Positions 1 through 9,444 of a stretch of DNA of 47,287 bases are shown piece by piece. The DNA is from Dehalobacter sp. (GTDB taxonomy: Bacteria; Bacillota; Desulfitobacteriia; Desulfitobacteriales; Syntrophobotulaceae). The stretch is from the NCBI GenBank assembly GCA_023667845.1, contig JAMPIU010000034.1, positions 1-47,287 on the forward strand, in the 5' to 3' direction. The notes below the pieces were generated by a model, which did not search any database, was not told the origin of the DNA, and was given only the letters and a program-made list of their open reading frames with translations. The position numbers and the translations under genes were made by a program. The first letter of the stretch is position 1. Each line of letters starts with the position of its first letter.

Positions 1-1607
1 GCGTGATCGAGCGCAAGGGTAAAATTCCGACCAATCAGGATGACATTCTGAATACAATCATCAGCGCCCTGGATTATCTCCAAATTTCCAAGGCTAAAAA
101 CATCGAAACCATCACCGTCAGTACGACGCTTGTCACGAACGCGATTATGCAAAAACACCTGCCTGAGGTCGAACTGATCCTTTTCCCGGGGACCGGCATG
201 AAGCTTTCCTCATTGCCTTGGCCTGTGGATTACAGTGTTTTGACCGGTGTTTTGGATTATCGCGGAAGGGTCGTTGTGCCAGCGGATCAATCAGAGTGGC
301 AGACGCTTGCTGAAAAATTGAATCAACAATCCGTTAAGCCGCTTACGGCCATTGTCAGCAAATTCTCCCATCGCAACAATGTCTTTGAGGAGCAGCTGGC
401 GGCCTATTTGCATCGAGAGGTGCCCGGAATTACAACGGCTCTGGGAAGTCAGTCCGGACAGGCCAATTTCTACCGCAGAAGTCTGACGACTTATCTGAAC
501 CTGGCCGCAACAGAATTGTTTCAGAATTTTGCTTATCAGTTGAAGATGGCGGTCGAGGCAAGGGGATGCCGGGCACCGATCCGGGTGCTAAAGGCGGATG
601 GCGGGGTCTTGCCGCTGGCAAAGATCAGACCGGTTGAGTCGATTTACTCCGGACCGGCGGCAAGTGTACTTGGAACGCTCGCCCAGAGCAATCCGGAGGA
701 ATCCTATGTCGTTGTCGATATCGGCGGAACCACGACCGATATAGGGCTGGTATTATCCGGATCTCCGTTAATCAGCACCCACGGTGCGCAGATCGGACCC
801 TTCCTGACGAATGTCCGCTCGCTGGCTGTACGTTCAGTCTCTATTGGAGGGGATTCAGCTGTCTGTCTGGATCAGGGAGAGGTTATGCTGGCCGAGTACC
901 GCTTAGGTCCTGCCTACTGCATAGGAGGAATCAGCCCGACACCTACGGATGCGCTGCGCTACCTGAATCTGACGGATTACGGTGATCTGCAGCGGGCTGA
1001 AGAAGCGCTTGGCATGCTCCTGCCCGAGAACCAAAGAACAGCATCTGATCTGCGCCGGACAGCAGAAATCATCGTTGACAAAATGATTGAAAAAATTGCC
1101 CTGGCCATTGAGCAGCTGCTAGAGAAATGGAAAACCGAGCCGGCCTATAAGGTCTGGGAAGTCCTCCATCATCATGATGATTTTAAATTCTATATCCAAC
1201 TCAGCGGAGGAGGAGCACCGGGGCTTGAGGCAGCACTGGAGAACAGGATGAAGATGAGGACGGTTCTGACTGAATTCTCGGAAGTCTCGAATGCGATCGG
1301 AGCAGCGATGGCTAAACCAACCTTTTCCTGGACGCTCCACCTGGATACGAAGTTCTCCATTTACAGGATAGAGGAAACCGGGGAGCAAGGTATTTGGAGC
1401 GGACCAAAAAAACCCCATCGGGAAGTAGAAAATTTTTTAAAAGAATTAGCGCAAAAACAGGCAGTCGGCCTTGGAATAGAAACAGACGACCTGGAGAAAG
1501 AGATCTTTGATTATTTTCCGCTGGTTGAGAATTATCATACGGTCGGCCAGATTGTCAAAGGTGCGATGCATGTTCCGCCGGGAGTCATTGGGAGGATACG
1601 GTCATGA
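1..1607 (+). CDS. Hydantoinase/oxoprolinase family protein (HyuA-like), 5' partial
   Basis: Members of this ATP-dependent family open or carboxylate cyclic amides and ketones (N-methylhydantoinase A, 5-oxoprolinase, acetophenone carboxylase); the substrate here cannot be read from sequence. The ASKHA-type phosphate-binding motif VVDIGGTTTDIGLV is present near residue 238 of the visible part, followed by a glycine-rich QLSGGGAPGLE stretch. The first visible residues align to the interior of the N-terminal domain, and the family's usual N-terminal DxGGTxTD-type motif is missing, so the gene begins upstream of the window and the GTG at base 3 is not its start. No HyuB partner follows. The stop overlaps the start of the deacetylase-like gene by four bases (ATGA), which implies translational coupling. 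Confidence 0.85.
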   Translation, partial: VIERKGKIPTNQDDILNTIISALDYLQISKAKNIETITVSTTLVTNAIMQKHLPEVELILFPGTGMKLSSLPWPVDYSVLTGVLDYRGRVVVPADQSEWQTLAEKLNQQSVKPLTAIVSKFSHRNNVFEEQLAAYLHREVPGITTALGSQSGQANFYRRSLTTYLNLAATELFQNFAYQLKMAVEARGCRAPIRVLKADGGVLPLAKIRPVESIYSGPAASVLGTLAQSNPEESYVVVDIGGTTTDIGLVLSGSPLISTHGAQIGPFLTNVRSLAVRSVSIGGDSAVCLDQGEVMLAEYRLGPAYCIGGISPTPTDALRYLNLTDYGDLQRAEEALGMLLPENQRTASDLRRTAEIIVDKMIEKIALAIEQLLEKWKTEPAYKVWEVLHHHDDFKFYIQLSGGGAPGLEAALENRMKMRTVLTEFSEVSNAIGAAMAKPTFSWTLHLDTKFSIYRIEETGEQGIWSGPKKPHREVENFLKELAQKQAVGLGIETDDLEKEIFDYFPLVENYHTVGQIVKGAMHVPPGVIGRIRS

Positions 1608-2935
1608 ACAAGACAGGAATTATCTTCTTTCCGGCTTTTGACTGGTCTCTTGGGGAATTCCATCCGGAACGGGAAGAACGCTTGCTTTACACCCAGGAAC
1701 AGATCTTTGAAGAAGGGATCATGGATCTTCCCCAGGTCAGGCAATACTCTCCCGGGGTGGCGGATCTCTTTGATGTTTTACGAACCCAGGCGATTTTTCC
1801 GGATCTCCAGCAGCATAATCTCGATGCCCATCTGATTGCGGTTGGAAGTTCGCTCGTACTTGGCAATGCGCTGATGAAAAAGGAAATTACGAACGGCTTT
1901 GCGCTGGTGCGTCCGCCTGGCCATCATTCCGGAGCTACAGTCTGGGGAAACAGAGGATTCTGTACCCTAAATAATGAAGCAATTTTAATTAATGTTCTTC
2001 GGACCAAATACGGCATCAAAAAAATTGCTGTCATAGATACGGATGTTCATCACGGTGATGGGACGCAGGATATTTTTTATCATGATCCGAATGTCTTATA
2101 TATATCGATCCATCAGGACGGCAGAACCATATTTCCCGGAACCGGATTTACGGAAGAGAAAGGTGGGCCGAATGCCTGGGGATCGGTGCTGAATATCCCG
2201 CTTCTGCCGGGAGTTGGTGATGAAGGTTTCCTCTATGCGCTGGAAAACTGGATTATGCCTGCAGTGGAAGCATTTAAACCGGATCTGATCATCAATTCCG
2301 CCGGACAGGACAACCATTTCACGGATCCGTTGGCTTCAATGAATGTGACGGCTAGAGGTTATGGCAAAATCACTGAAATGATCAAGCCCGATCTTGCAGT
2401 ACTGGAAGGCGGATACGCGATTGAAGGCGCACTGCCCTATATTAATATGGCTATTTTCTTGGCGCTGGCCGGAGAAGATTATTCCGGGGTGGTGGAGTCG
2501 CAGAAGCCTAAGCATACTGAAATTGGCGGAGATACGATTCGTTCTTTTCTGACCGATCTGAAAAGAACGAATGAAGCTGTCCGGCCTTCCTGGGTTTTTC
2601 GTAAAGAACAGTTTCTGCCGGCAGGTGACTGGGCATATTCCGAAAAAAGTATTTATTATGATACGGATGGATTTAAAGAAAACCGCAGGGAATACATCCG
2701 CAAATGCAGTCATTGCGGGGGGACGGTGCTGATGATATCCCGAAAACCGTCGGCTTTTCAAAAAGCGGTGCTTGTCAGAATTCCGTTTGAAGCATGTCCC
2801 AATTGCGAACAGGCCGGATACGATCTGGCAGAGACTTTTCAAAAATTGGAAAAAACCGTTCTACTGCAAAATCAGTTGAGAGATCAAGTCCATTTATGGA
2901 CGGACGGCAGGGAGGTGAATCCATTTGGTGGCTAG
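1604..2935 (+). CDS. Histone deacetylase family protein with C-terminal zinc-ribbon-like extension
   Basis: Belongs to the arginase/deacetylase fold family (AcuC, HDAC, acetylpolyamine amidohydrolase), zinc hydrolases that remove acetyl groups from lysine or polyamines. The diagnostic pieces are all present: RPPGHHSG (tandem His), DTDVHHGDGTQ (zinc-binding Asp-x-His), SAGQDNH (second Asp) and LEGGY (the transition-state Tyr). The catalytic domain fills roughly residues 1-310. The last ~130 residues are an extension with two CxxC pairs (CSHC near 366, CPNC near 398), which looks like a zinc ribbon and is unusual for the family. The gene overlaps its upstream neighbour by 4 bases and mutL by 11, so all three are probably translated from one message. 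The substrate is unknown. Confidence 0.88.
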   Translation: MNKTGIIFFPAFDWSLGEFHPEREERLLYTQEQIFEEGIMDLPQVRQYSPGVADLFDVLRTQAIFPDLQQHNLDAHLIAVGSSLVLGNALMKKEITNGFALVRPPGHHSGATVWGNRGFCTLNNEAILINVLRTKYGIKKIAVIDTDVHHGDGTQDIFYHDPNVLYISIHQDGRTIFPGTGFTEEKGGPNAWGSVLNIPLLPGVGDEGFLYALENWIMPAVEAFKPDLIINSAGQDNHFTDPLASMNVTARGYGKITEMIKPDLAVLEGGYAIEGALPYINMAIFLALAGEDYSGVVESQKPKHTEIGGDTIRSFLTDLKRTNEAVRPSWVFRKEQFLPAGDWAYSEKSIYYDTDGFKENRREYIRKCSHCGGTVLMISRKPSAFQKAVLVRIPFEACPNCEQAGYDLAETFQKLEKTVLLQNQLRDQVHLWTDGREVNPFGG

Positions 2936-4970
2936 AATTAAGCTCCTTGATGAGCATTGCATTAATCAAATTGCAGCCGGCGAAGTTGTGGAAAGGCCTC
3001 TTTCCGTAGTCAAAGAACTGGTTGAAAACGCACTGGATGCCGGTGCCCGAAAAATAGATATCAGTATAGAGGGCGGAGGTACAGCGCTAATCAGAGTGAA
3101 AGACGACGGCGCCGGAATTCTGGCCGAAGATTTGCGTCTGGCAGTTCTTCCGCATGCTACCAGTAAAATATCGGCAATTGCAGATCTCGATGACCTCAGA
3201 ACATTGGGATTTCGCGGAGAAGCGCTGCCGAGCATCGCTTCGGTATCCAAATTGAGTATTATGACGCGGACACCGGATGATGTTGCAGGACAGGAATTAA
3301 AAGTTGAGGGCGGCACGTTCCTTTCCATGACGGAAACCGGATGCCCGCCGGGTACAGTCGTAACTGTCAAAGACTTGTTTTATAATACACCGGCCAGACA
3401 CAAGTTCCTGCGTTCAGCCGTTACGGAGTTTGGCTGGATTTCTGACATGGTCGGCAGACTTTCCCTAGCCAGACCTGATGTTGCTTTTTCCCTGCGTCAC
3501 CCGAATAATATCTTACTGCATACGCCTGGAAACGGCAGTCTTCTCGAGGCCATAGCAGCCGTCAGTGGCAATGATGCTGCCCGTAAAATGCTGCCGATAT
3601 CCTACCAGGATGAAAGCCTTGAGATTTTCGGTTATGTCAGCATGCCGGAGCATGTCAGGTCGTCACGCAGCGGTCTTACCTTTTTTGTTAACGGCAGGGT
3701 GATCCGTTCCCAGTTAATGAATCAGGCCATTAAAGACGGTTATCATACGCTGATTCCCGCCAATACCTATCCGGTATGCGTTATTTCGCTGAACCTGCCT
3801 CCTTCGGATTATGACGTGAATGTCCATCCCGCCAAACTGGAAATCAAATTTAAAGAAGAAAAAGAATTGAGCAGAAAGATTGCGGAGGTTATCCGGAAAA
3901 ACCTTCTGGACAGTTTTCCAATGCGGAAATATTCCTTTACGGGAAAAACAAGGACCTCAGAATCCGCTCCGTCTGAATCCAGTCCGTCTCACTGGGAACA
4001 ACTCAAAATATTATACCGGCCGCTGGAACCGAATAGGCCAGATCAAAGCTCTCCGGCGTACGATCCTGATACACCAATTATCCCCAAAACTCAGTCTTTC
4101 AGAGATGTAGAGAAGATAAAAGAACATCATTACCCATACCTTAAAGAACAACTGTCTGAACCGCAGTTAGACCAGACAGAATACATTTCTGACAGATTAT
4201 CCGGGGGTATGCCAGAAAGTATACCTGATCGGGTTCCAGAGCGCACTCCCGACATGATTTCTGATCATAATCCAGAGATTTCCCCAGACCGCAATCGTGG
4301 GCGCATCACCGACAATATTTCGAAGATATTCCCGGACGAAATGACTGAAGTATCTCACACCTCGCAGCAGGATAAGGAAACCGTCTCGAAATTCCTGGAA
4401 CTGAAAGCTGTTGGACAAGTCTTTCATCTGTATATTCTTGCTGCAGACGACAAGAATCTGTATATTATAGACCAGCATGCAGCCCATGAACGGATCAGAT
4501 ACGAAAGCCTGCTCCGACTCGCCAAACAACGTGAGACAGCAAGCCAGCTCCTTTTAATTCCGGAAACGGTGGAGCTTACGGTTCAAGAGGAGCAGATCCT
4601 GCTTGCGCATTTTGACGAACTGCATGGAATGGGCTTCATTTTTGAACACTTCGGAGACAGGACGTACTTTCTGCGAGGGATTCCGCTGCTGGATAACCTG
4701 GAATCACCGGGGAAGATGTTCAAGGCCTTTATCGATGAAATCCTGAACACATCTTTTTCTCCATCCTTGGAGAAACTTCTGGAAGAGTGGATCATGATGC
4801 TGGCCTGCAGGTCGGCTGTCAAAGGCAAGGAGCGCTTAATGGTTCAGGAAATGGATGAGATCATCCAAAAATTAGGCAGAGCAGATAATCCTTACTCCTG
4901 TCCCCATGGCCGCCCTACGGTCATTCAGATATCTGAGAAAGAACTCAATCATAAGTTTGAGAGGGAATAA
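2925..4970 (+). CDS. mutL: DNA mismatch repair protein MutL
   Basis: MutL couples mismatch recognition by MutS to strand incision. The N-terminal GHKL ATPase has motif I (E34/N35 in ELVENALDAG), DDGAGI at 60-65, HATSK and GFRGEALPSI. The C-terminal domain has the endonuclease motif DQHAAHERIRYE from residue 516, plus ACR and CPHGRP (~659), so this is the nicking type found in bacteria without MutH. A ~130-residue linker is rich in Pro-Asp/Glu steps. I chose the TTG at 2925 because GGAGGTG lies 7 bases upstream; a GTG follows directly. mutS is not in the window and may lie upstream of the hydantoinase-like gene. At 681 residues the length is normal. Confidence 0.97.
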   Translation: MVARIKLLDEHCINQIAAGEVVERPLSVVKELVENALDAGARKIDISIEGGGTALIRVKDDGAGILAEDLRLAVLPHATSKISAIADLDDLRTLGFRGEALPSIASVSKLSIMTRTPDDVAGQELKVEGGTFLSMTETGCPPGTVVTVKDLFYNTPARHKFLRSAVTEFGWISDMVGRLSLARPDVAFSLRHPNNILLHTPGNGSLLEAIAAVSGNDAARKMLPISYQDESLEIFGYVSMPEHVRSSRSGLTFFVNGRVIRSQLMNQAIKDGYHTLIPANTYPVCVISLNLPPSDYDVNVHPAKLEIKFKEEKELSRKIAEVIRKNLLDSFPMRKYSFTGKTRTSESAPSESSPSHWEQLKILYRPLEPNRPDQSSPAYDPDTPIIPKTQSFRDVEKIKEHHYPYLKEQLSEPQLDQTEYISDRLSGGMPESIPDRVPERTPDMISDHNPEISPDRNRGRITDNISKIFPDEMTEVSHTSQQDKETVSKFLELKAVGQVFHLYILAADDKNLYIIDQHAAHERIRYESLLRLAKQRETASQLLLIPETVELTVQEEQILLAHFDELHGMGFIFEHFGDRTYFLRGIPLLDNLESPGKMFKAFIDEILNTSFSPSLEKLLEEWIMMLACRSAVKGKERLMVQEMDEIIQKLGRADNPYSCPHGRPTVIQISEKELNHKFERE

Positions 4971-5065
4971 AAAGAATTTAATTTCGAAATAATGATCAAT
5001 TAAAGGTGATCAAATAAATAAGATCAATGAGCGCAGACAGAAAAATAGATTGATAGGATAGTAGA

Positions 5066-5896
5066 ATGGATCAAACGGATAATGTGATTGCCTATAAACG
5101 GTCAGATGAAAAACTTAAACTGCGGCTTGAAAAGCTCAGTATGCAATCCGGGATAAAAATTGTTCCGATGGATGCCTTATCAGAAGCTGATGGTCTCCCG
5201 ATACTTCGTTACGTTAAACAGAAGCTCTGTCTTGAAGATGATGGAGAAAGACTCTTTTTCCATCCAAGTATGGCATTGTTAAGGATGATCAATATCTTAC
5301 GCGGCGTGCCGGACCGTTTTCTTCAGGCAGTGAATCTTGAGGCTGGGGATATTTTTCTTGATGCGACTATGGGTCTTGCGTCGGATACACTGATTGCTGC
5401 GTACGCGGCAGGTGGCAAAGGCAGAGTGATTGCTGTGGAAAGCTCGCCGCTGATCCACTTTCTGGTTCAGGATGGTCTGGATCAGGTCAACCAGTTTAAA
5501 CCTGCCAAGAAAATATCTCAGGAAAAAACTCAAGCCTGGACAGAATTGAGCCGGGCCGCTTCCCGCATTGAAACGATCTGGGCAGATCATACCAGGATAT
5601 TGGAAGGGCAGCCGGATGCATCTGTGGATGTCGTCTATTTTGACCCAATGTTCCGTATTACGGTTAAAGAATCTTCCTCGATCCGGCCGTTGAAGAAATG
5701 GTCCGACCCGAATCCTTTGGACAAAGGCACAATCCGGGAAGCATGCCGCGTGGCCAGGAAAAGAGTTGTACTGAAAGAACGAAAAGGCAGCAGCGAATTT
5801 TCCCGGCTTGGTTTTTATGTTGAAGAGAAGAATAAATACAGCCCTGTGGATTTTGGTATCATTGATTTAGCCAGGGTGGGGGAGGGTTTCCGATGA
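5066..5896 (+). CDS. Class I SAM-dependent methyltransferase, RsmJ-like
   Basis: Likely an RNA methyltransferase. The Rossmann fold is visible: the SAM-binding loop LDATMGLASDTL (~residue 99), an acidic residue ending the next strand (VIAVES), and the catalytic-site motif VVYFDPMFR (~190), which closely resembles the LDPMFP motif of RsmJ, the enzyme that makes m2G1516 in 16S rRNA. FHPSMALLRM near residue 70 also recalls this family. Whether the target is the same base is unproven. The stop overlaps the miaA start (ATGA), so it is translationally coupled to another RNA-modification gene. The 95-base gap after mutL is AT-rich and shows no clear terminator. Confidence 0.82.
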   Translation: MDQTDNVIAYKRSDEKLKLRLEKLSMQSGIKIVPMDALSEADGLPILRYVKQKLCLEDDGERLFFHPSMALLRMINILRGVPDRFLQAVNLEAGDIFLDATMGLASDTLIAAYAAGGKGRVIAVESSPLIHFLVQDGLDQVNQFKPAKKISQEKTQAWTELSRAASRIETIWADHTRILEGQPDASVDVVYFDPMFRITVKESSSIRPLKKWSDPNPLDKGTIREACRVARKRVVLKERKGSSEFSRLGFYVEEKNKYSPVDFGIIDLARVGEGFR

Positions 5897-6834
5897 AGCC
5901 CCTGATCGTTATTATCGGACCGACAGCAGTCGGCAAGAGTGCTCTTGGCGTCGAACTGGCACTCAGGCTGAACGGAGAAATCATTTCCGGGGATTCCGTT
6001 CAGGTTTACCGGAAGCTTGATATCGGATCAGCAAAACCATCGAAGGCTGAACAGAAGGGTGTGCCGCATCATCTGATCGATCTGCTTGATCCGGCTGAAC
6101 CGTTTACAGTGGCAGGATTTCAGTCTCAGGCCAGAAAATGGATTGAGAATATTCAAGCCAAAGGGAAAATCCCGATTGTCGTTGGCGGAACGGGACTTTA
6201 CATTCGTTCAATTTTGGATGAATTTGAATTTCCGGAAGAAGGATCGGACCCAATCAAGCAAAAGTGGCTGGCTTATGCCAATCAGCATGGCAATAAGGAG
6301 CTGCATCAAAGACTCGCGGAATGTGATCGGGCTTCTGCCGAAAAACTTCATGTGAACGATACTGCAAGAATTGTCAGGGCCCTGGAGATCTTTGAATTAA
6401 CCGGCAAACCATTATCTGAACAAAGGTCATACATGGAAAAAATGTACGCTGAATTGGATGAATCAGTCATTTATTTAGGGCTGACGGCTCCAAGAGACGT
6501 GATTTATGAACAAATCAATGAGCGTTGCCATAAAATGGTAGATTGTGGTATAATCGGAGAAACTTTACGTTTACTCCAGGAGGGCTATTCACCAAGGCTA
6601 AAATCCCTTCAAACCATCGGCTACCGTCATGTTGTTTATTTTTTGAGAGGTTTGGTCACCCAAAAAGAAATGCTGCGTCTGCTTCAGAGAGATACCAGAC
6701 ACTTTGCCAAAAGACAATTAACCTGGTTTAGGAGGGATCCTCGAATCAAATGGTATGACGTCACAGAATGTTCGGCTAAACAAATTCTTGACGAAATTTG
6801 CGATTCTCTTGACTTGCACAGTGATGGAAACTAA
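5893..6834 (+). CDS. miaA: tRNA dimethylallyltransferase MiaA
   Basis: MiaA transfers a dimethylallyl group to N6 of A37 in tRNAs that read codons beginning with U. The P-loop IIGPTAVGKSAL is at residues 6-17, followed by SGDSVQVYRKLDIGSAKPS, the PHHLIDLLDP segment, VGGTGLYI and the C-terminal KRQLTWFRRDPRIKW motif, all characteristic. At 313 residues it is full length. It overlaps the methyltransferase gene by 4 bases and is followed 47 bases later by hfq, the miaA-hfq order common to many bacteria. Confidence 0.97.
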   Translation: MKPLIVIIGPTAVGKSALGVELALRLNGEIISGDSVQVYRKLDIGSAKPSKAEQKGVPHHLIDLLDPAEPFTVAGFQSQARKWIENIQAKGKIPIVVGGTGLYIRSILDEFEFPEEGSDPIKQKWLAYANQHGNKELHQRLAECDRASAEKLHVNDTARIVRALEIFELTGKPLSEQRSYMEKMYAELDESVIYLGLTAPRDVIYEQINERCHKMVDCGIIGETLRLLQEGYSPRLKSLQTIGYRHVVYFLRGLVTQKEMLRLLQRDTRHFAKRQLTWFRRDPRIKWYDVTECSAKQILDEICDSLDLHSDGN

Positions 6835-6881
6835 GGTAAAATTAGACAATAAGAAAAATGGTGATGGAGGTAAAAAATAAA

Positions 6882-7127
6882 ATGAATAAATCACCGATTA
6901 ACTTGCAGGATGTTTTCTTGAACCAAATCCGCAAAGATAACATACCTGTTACGATCTATTTGGTCAATGGATTCCAGCTTAAAGGATTAGTCAAAGGTTT
7001 TGATAATTTTACGGTTGTTCTGGACTACGAAGGCAAACAACAAATGGTATATAAACATGCCATTTCTACCATAATGCCAATGAGACAAGTCAATTTAAAT
7101 GCCTTAGTCGGGGAAATGACTGAGTAA
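6882..7127 (+). CDS. hfq: RNA chaperone Hfq
   Basis: Hfq forms a hexameric Sm-like ring that binds small RNAs and A/U-rich mRNA. The Sm1 core [20 protein letters not shown] and the Sm2 YKHAIST motif are intact; the distal-face start [13 protein letters not shown] is typical. I start it at ATG 6882 (81 residues) because GGAGGT at 6866-6871 sits 10 bases upstream; an in-frame ATG at 6858 would place that site inside the gene. It probably shares the miaA transcript and is followed by a strong terminator. Confidence 0.97.
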   Translation: MNKSPINLQDVFLNQIRKDNIPVTIYLVNGFQLKGLVKGFDNFTVVLDYEGKQQMVYKHAISTIMPMRQVNLNALVGEMTE

Positions 7128-7236
7128 TTTCCTGATGGGGCCATCTTTGGGCTGGGACATATAGCTGATAGATATAGCGGATCGATATCACTGAGGCCTA
7201 GAACAGAAATAAAATGAAATAAAATGAAATGAAGTG

Positions 7237-7284
7237 AACATCGTGTTGTGTACCCGACATAGCACGATGTTTATTTTTTTTTAT
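7237..7284 (+). terminator. Rho-independent terminator after hfq
   Basis: AACATCGTG (7237-7245) pairs perfectly with CACGATGTT (7263-7271) and is followed by a run of T. It closes the mutL-miaA-hfq unit. A short tandem AAAATGAAAT repeat lies just ahead of it. Confidence 0.85.
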
Positions 7285-7372
7285 TATTTATATTTTTTCC
7301 AGATTAATGATTCACCTTTTTTGCGCTGCGCTATATATATATAATGACGTTCTTATAGGGGGTGCTTCTTTT

Positions 7373-8275
7373 GTGTCCATTAAGATAACCTTCAGATCAA
7401 ATCTTCCGCCGGTGCTCCAAACCCAGCCAATGACATCAGAACCTGAGTTGCCGGACTATGCCGGCAGCAGTAACAAAAAGACTGAAGAAATCATCACGGA
7501 ACTCGATAGTTTAATTGGCTTAGAGTCAGTAAAAAAACTGATTCATGAGTTGTATGCTTTTGTAGAAATCTGTAAACGACGGGAAAAAGAGAAACTGAAT
7601 ACGGAGCCTTTAGTCTTACATACGGTTTTCAGCGGCAATCCGGGTACAGGAAAAACTACAGTCGCAAGGCTGATCGGAAGATTGTTTAAGGAAATGGGCG
7701 TCTTACCGAAAGGACATATTATCGAATGTGAAAGAGCAGATCTTGTCGGAGAGTATGTCGGACATACAGCCAATAAGACCAGAGAATTGGTTAAAAAGGC
7801 GCTCGGCGGGATCCTGTTTATTGATGAAGCCTATTCCTTGGCAAGGGGTGGGGAAAAGGATTTTGGCAAGGAAGCAATTGATGCCTTAGTCAAAGCGATG
7901 GAAGACCATAAGGATAACCTCATCCTTATCCTTGCCGGATATAAGGTTGAAATGGATGCATTCATAAAGACAAACCCTGGTTTGCGGTCGCGCTTTCCGC
8001 TCCATATCGATTTCCCCGACTACTCTCTGGATGAACTGATGTCTATTGGTGAGCAGATGCTGACAGACAGGCAATATACATTTTCTCCGCAGGCAAAAAT
8101 TGTGTTCCGAAGAAACCTGCAGGATATGAATGACATGCAGCCTTATTCCGGTAATGCCCGGATGGTGCGCAATTTCGTGGAAAAAGCGGTTCGCAAGCAG
8201 GCCGTCAGACTCTACAGGCAGGCGAATCTGTCCAGGGAAGATTTAATGTGTATCAAAGAAGTGGATCTTTCTTGA
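7373..8275 (+). CDS. spoVK: SpoVK-type AAA ATPase (CbxX/CfqX family)
   Basis: An AAA ATPase of the family that includes stage V sporulation protein K and rubisco activase CbbX. Walker A SGNPGTGKTTVAR lies near residue 87 and Walker B GILFIDEAYSLARG near 142; the arginine-finger region PGLRSRFP follows. The open frame extends to ATG 7307, but AGGGGGTG at 7357-7364 lies 8 bases before GTG 7373, and the added residues would be hydrophobic and unlike the family, so I take GTG 7373 (300 residues). A spoVK next to hfq is a known Firmicute arrangement. Its presence supports a sporulating lineage, though its biochemical role is unclear. Confidence 0.88.
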   Translation: MSIKITFRSNLPPVLQTQPMTSEPELPDYAGSSNKKTEEIITELDSLIGLESVKKLIHELYAFVEICKRREKEKLNTEPLVLHTVFSGNPGTGKTTVARLIGRLFKEMGVLPKGHIIECERADLVGEYVGHTANKTRELVKKALGGILFIDEAYSLARGGEKDFGKEAIDALVKAMEDHKDNLILILAGYKVEMDAFIKTNPGLRSRFPLHIDFPDYSLDELMSIGEQMLTDRQYTFSPQAKIVFRRNLQDMNDMQPYSGNARMVRNFVEKAVRKQAVRLYRQANLSREDLMCIKEVDLS

Positions 8276-8293
8276 TCGGGGGGCGTTTGCCCT

Positions 8294-8322
8294 TTTACAT
8301 ATCAATGAGAATAAGCTACAAT
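8294..8322 (+). promoter_or_regulatory. Sigma-A-type promoter for the arsenic genes
   Basis: TTTACA (8294-8299) and TACAAT (8317-8322) are separated by exactly 17 bases and lie 33 bases before the ACR3 start. A short GGGC-GTTT-GCCC hairpin with four T just upstream may end spoVK transcription. I see no ArsR operator of the usual long dyad type. Confidence 0.65.
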
Positions 8323-8355
8323 ATGCCTATAACCACATAAATCTGGAGGAATAAA

Positions 8356-9441
8356 ATGGAAAATGAAAATCAATCAGGATTATCATTTTTAGACCGATTT
8401 TTGACGCTTTGGATCTTTATTGCGATGGCTATTGGTGTTTTCGGAGGTTATCTGTTCCCAAACATTGCTGTATCGTTGGGTGAGTTCAGCACGGGTACGA
8501 TTTCCTGGCCGATTGCCATCGGACTCATTGTAATGATGTATCCTCCACTGGCCAAGGTAAAATATGAAGAGATCGGCAAAGTCGTACAAAATAAAAAGGT
8601 CTTCAGTTTTTCACTGCTTCAGAACTGGATTATCGGACCGGTTTTGATGTTTGTACTGGCTATCGTGTTTTTGAGAGATATGCCAGGTTATGCTATTGGT
8701 TTGATCATCATCGGTTTAGCCCGGTGTATTGCCATGGTCATTGTCTGGAATACGCTCGCGAAGGGTGATAACGAGTATTGTGCAGCACTCGTGGCCCTGA
8801 ACTCCATATTCCAAATACTCTTGTATTCGGTTTATATCTATCTTTTTGTTACTTTAATTCCGAAATGGCTTGGCCTTTCCTGGGGTGGGCAAATCGTGGA
8901 TATTTCAATATGGGATGTTGCCAAAAGTGTTCTGATTTATTTGGGGATTCCTTTTGCAGCGGGTTTTATTACCCGTTTTAGACTGATTCGAGTTAAGACA
9001 AGAGAATGGTACGAGAATGTATTTATCCCTAAAATTTCACCGTTAGCTTTGATCGCCCTGCTCTATACAATCGTTATTATGTTTATGACCAAAGGGCAGG
9101 AGATTGTCACCAATCCAATGGGAGTCGTAAGAATAGCCATTCCCTTATTGATCTATTTTGCGATTATGTTTTTTGTCAGCTTCTTTATGTCTTACAAAGG
9201 CGGCTTTCAATATGACCAGACGGTAACACTGGCTTTTACAGCAGCAAGCAATAACTTTGAACTGGCGATTGCGGTAGCTGTAGCGGTGTTTGGCATTGCC
9301 TCCGACGTAGCTTTTACAGCCGTTATTGGGCCATTGGTAGAGGTGCCGGTCATGATTGGCCTGGTGAATTCAGCACTTGCCTTAAAGCGCAAATTTTATG
9401 ACCAGCAGGGTTGGCCACGTAGGCATAAAGGAGAGATTTAA
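8356..9441 (+). CDS. Arsenite efflux permease ACR3
   Basis: ACR3 exports arsenite using the proton gradient; it belongs to the bile acid/arsenite/riboflavin transporter superfamily. The protein has about ten hydrophobic segments over 361 residues. FMN-free membrane signature pieces are visible: [18 protein letters not shown], the conserved cysteine in [13 protein letters not shown] that is needed for transport, and [15 protein letters not shown] near the C-terminus. Start ATG 8356 follows TGGAGGA by 7 bases. It is in an operon with arsC, three bases apart. Confidence 0.95.
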   Translation: MENENQSGLSFLDRFLTLWIFIAMAIGVFGGYLFPNIAVSLGEFSTGTISWPIAIGLIVMMYPPLAKVKYEEIGKVVQNKKVFSFSLLQNWIIGPVLMFVLAIVFLRDMPGYAIGLIIIGLARCIAMVIVWNTLAKGDNEYCAALVALNSIFQILLYSVYIYLFVTLIPKWLGLSWGGQIVDISIWDVAKSVLIYLGIPFAAGFITRFRLIRVKTREWYENVFIPKISPLALIALLYTIVIMFMTKGQEIVTNPMGVVRIAIPLLIYFAIMFFVSFFMSYKGGFQYDQTVTLAFTAASNNFELAIAVAVAVFGIASDVAFTAVIGPLVEVPVMIGLVNSALALKRKFYDQQGWPRRHKGEI

Positions 9442-9444
9442 CCA

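Noticed and set aside
4150-4370. Proline/aspartate-rich repetition in the MutL linker as a possible separate motif
   Set aside because: MutL linkers are poorly conserved and often low complexity; the repeats are too imperfect to be a defined element.
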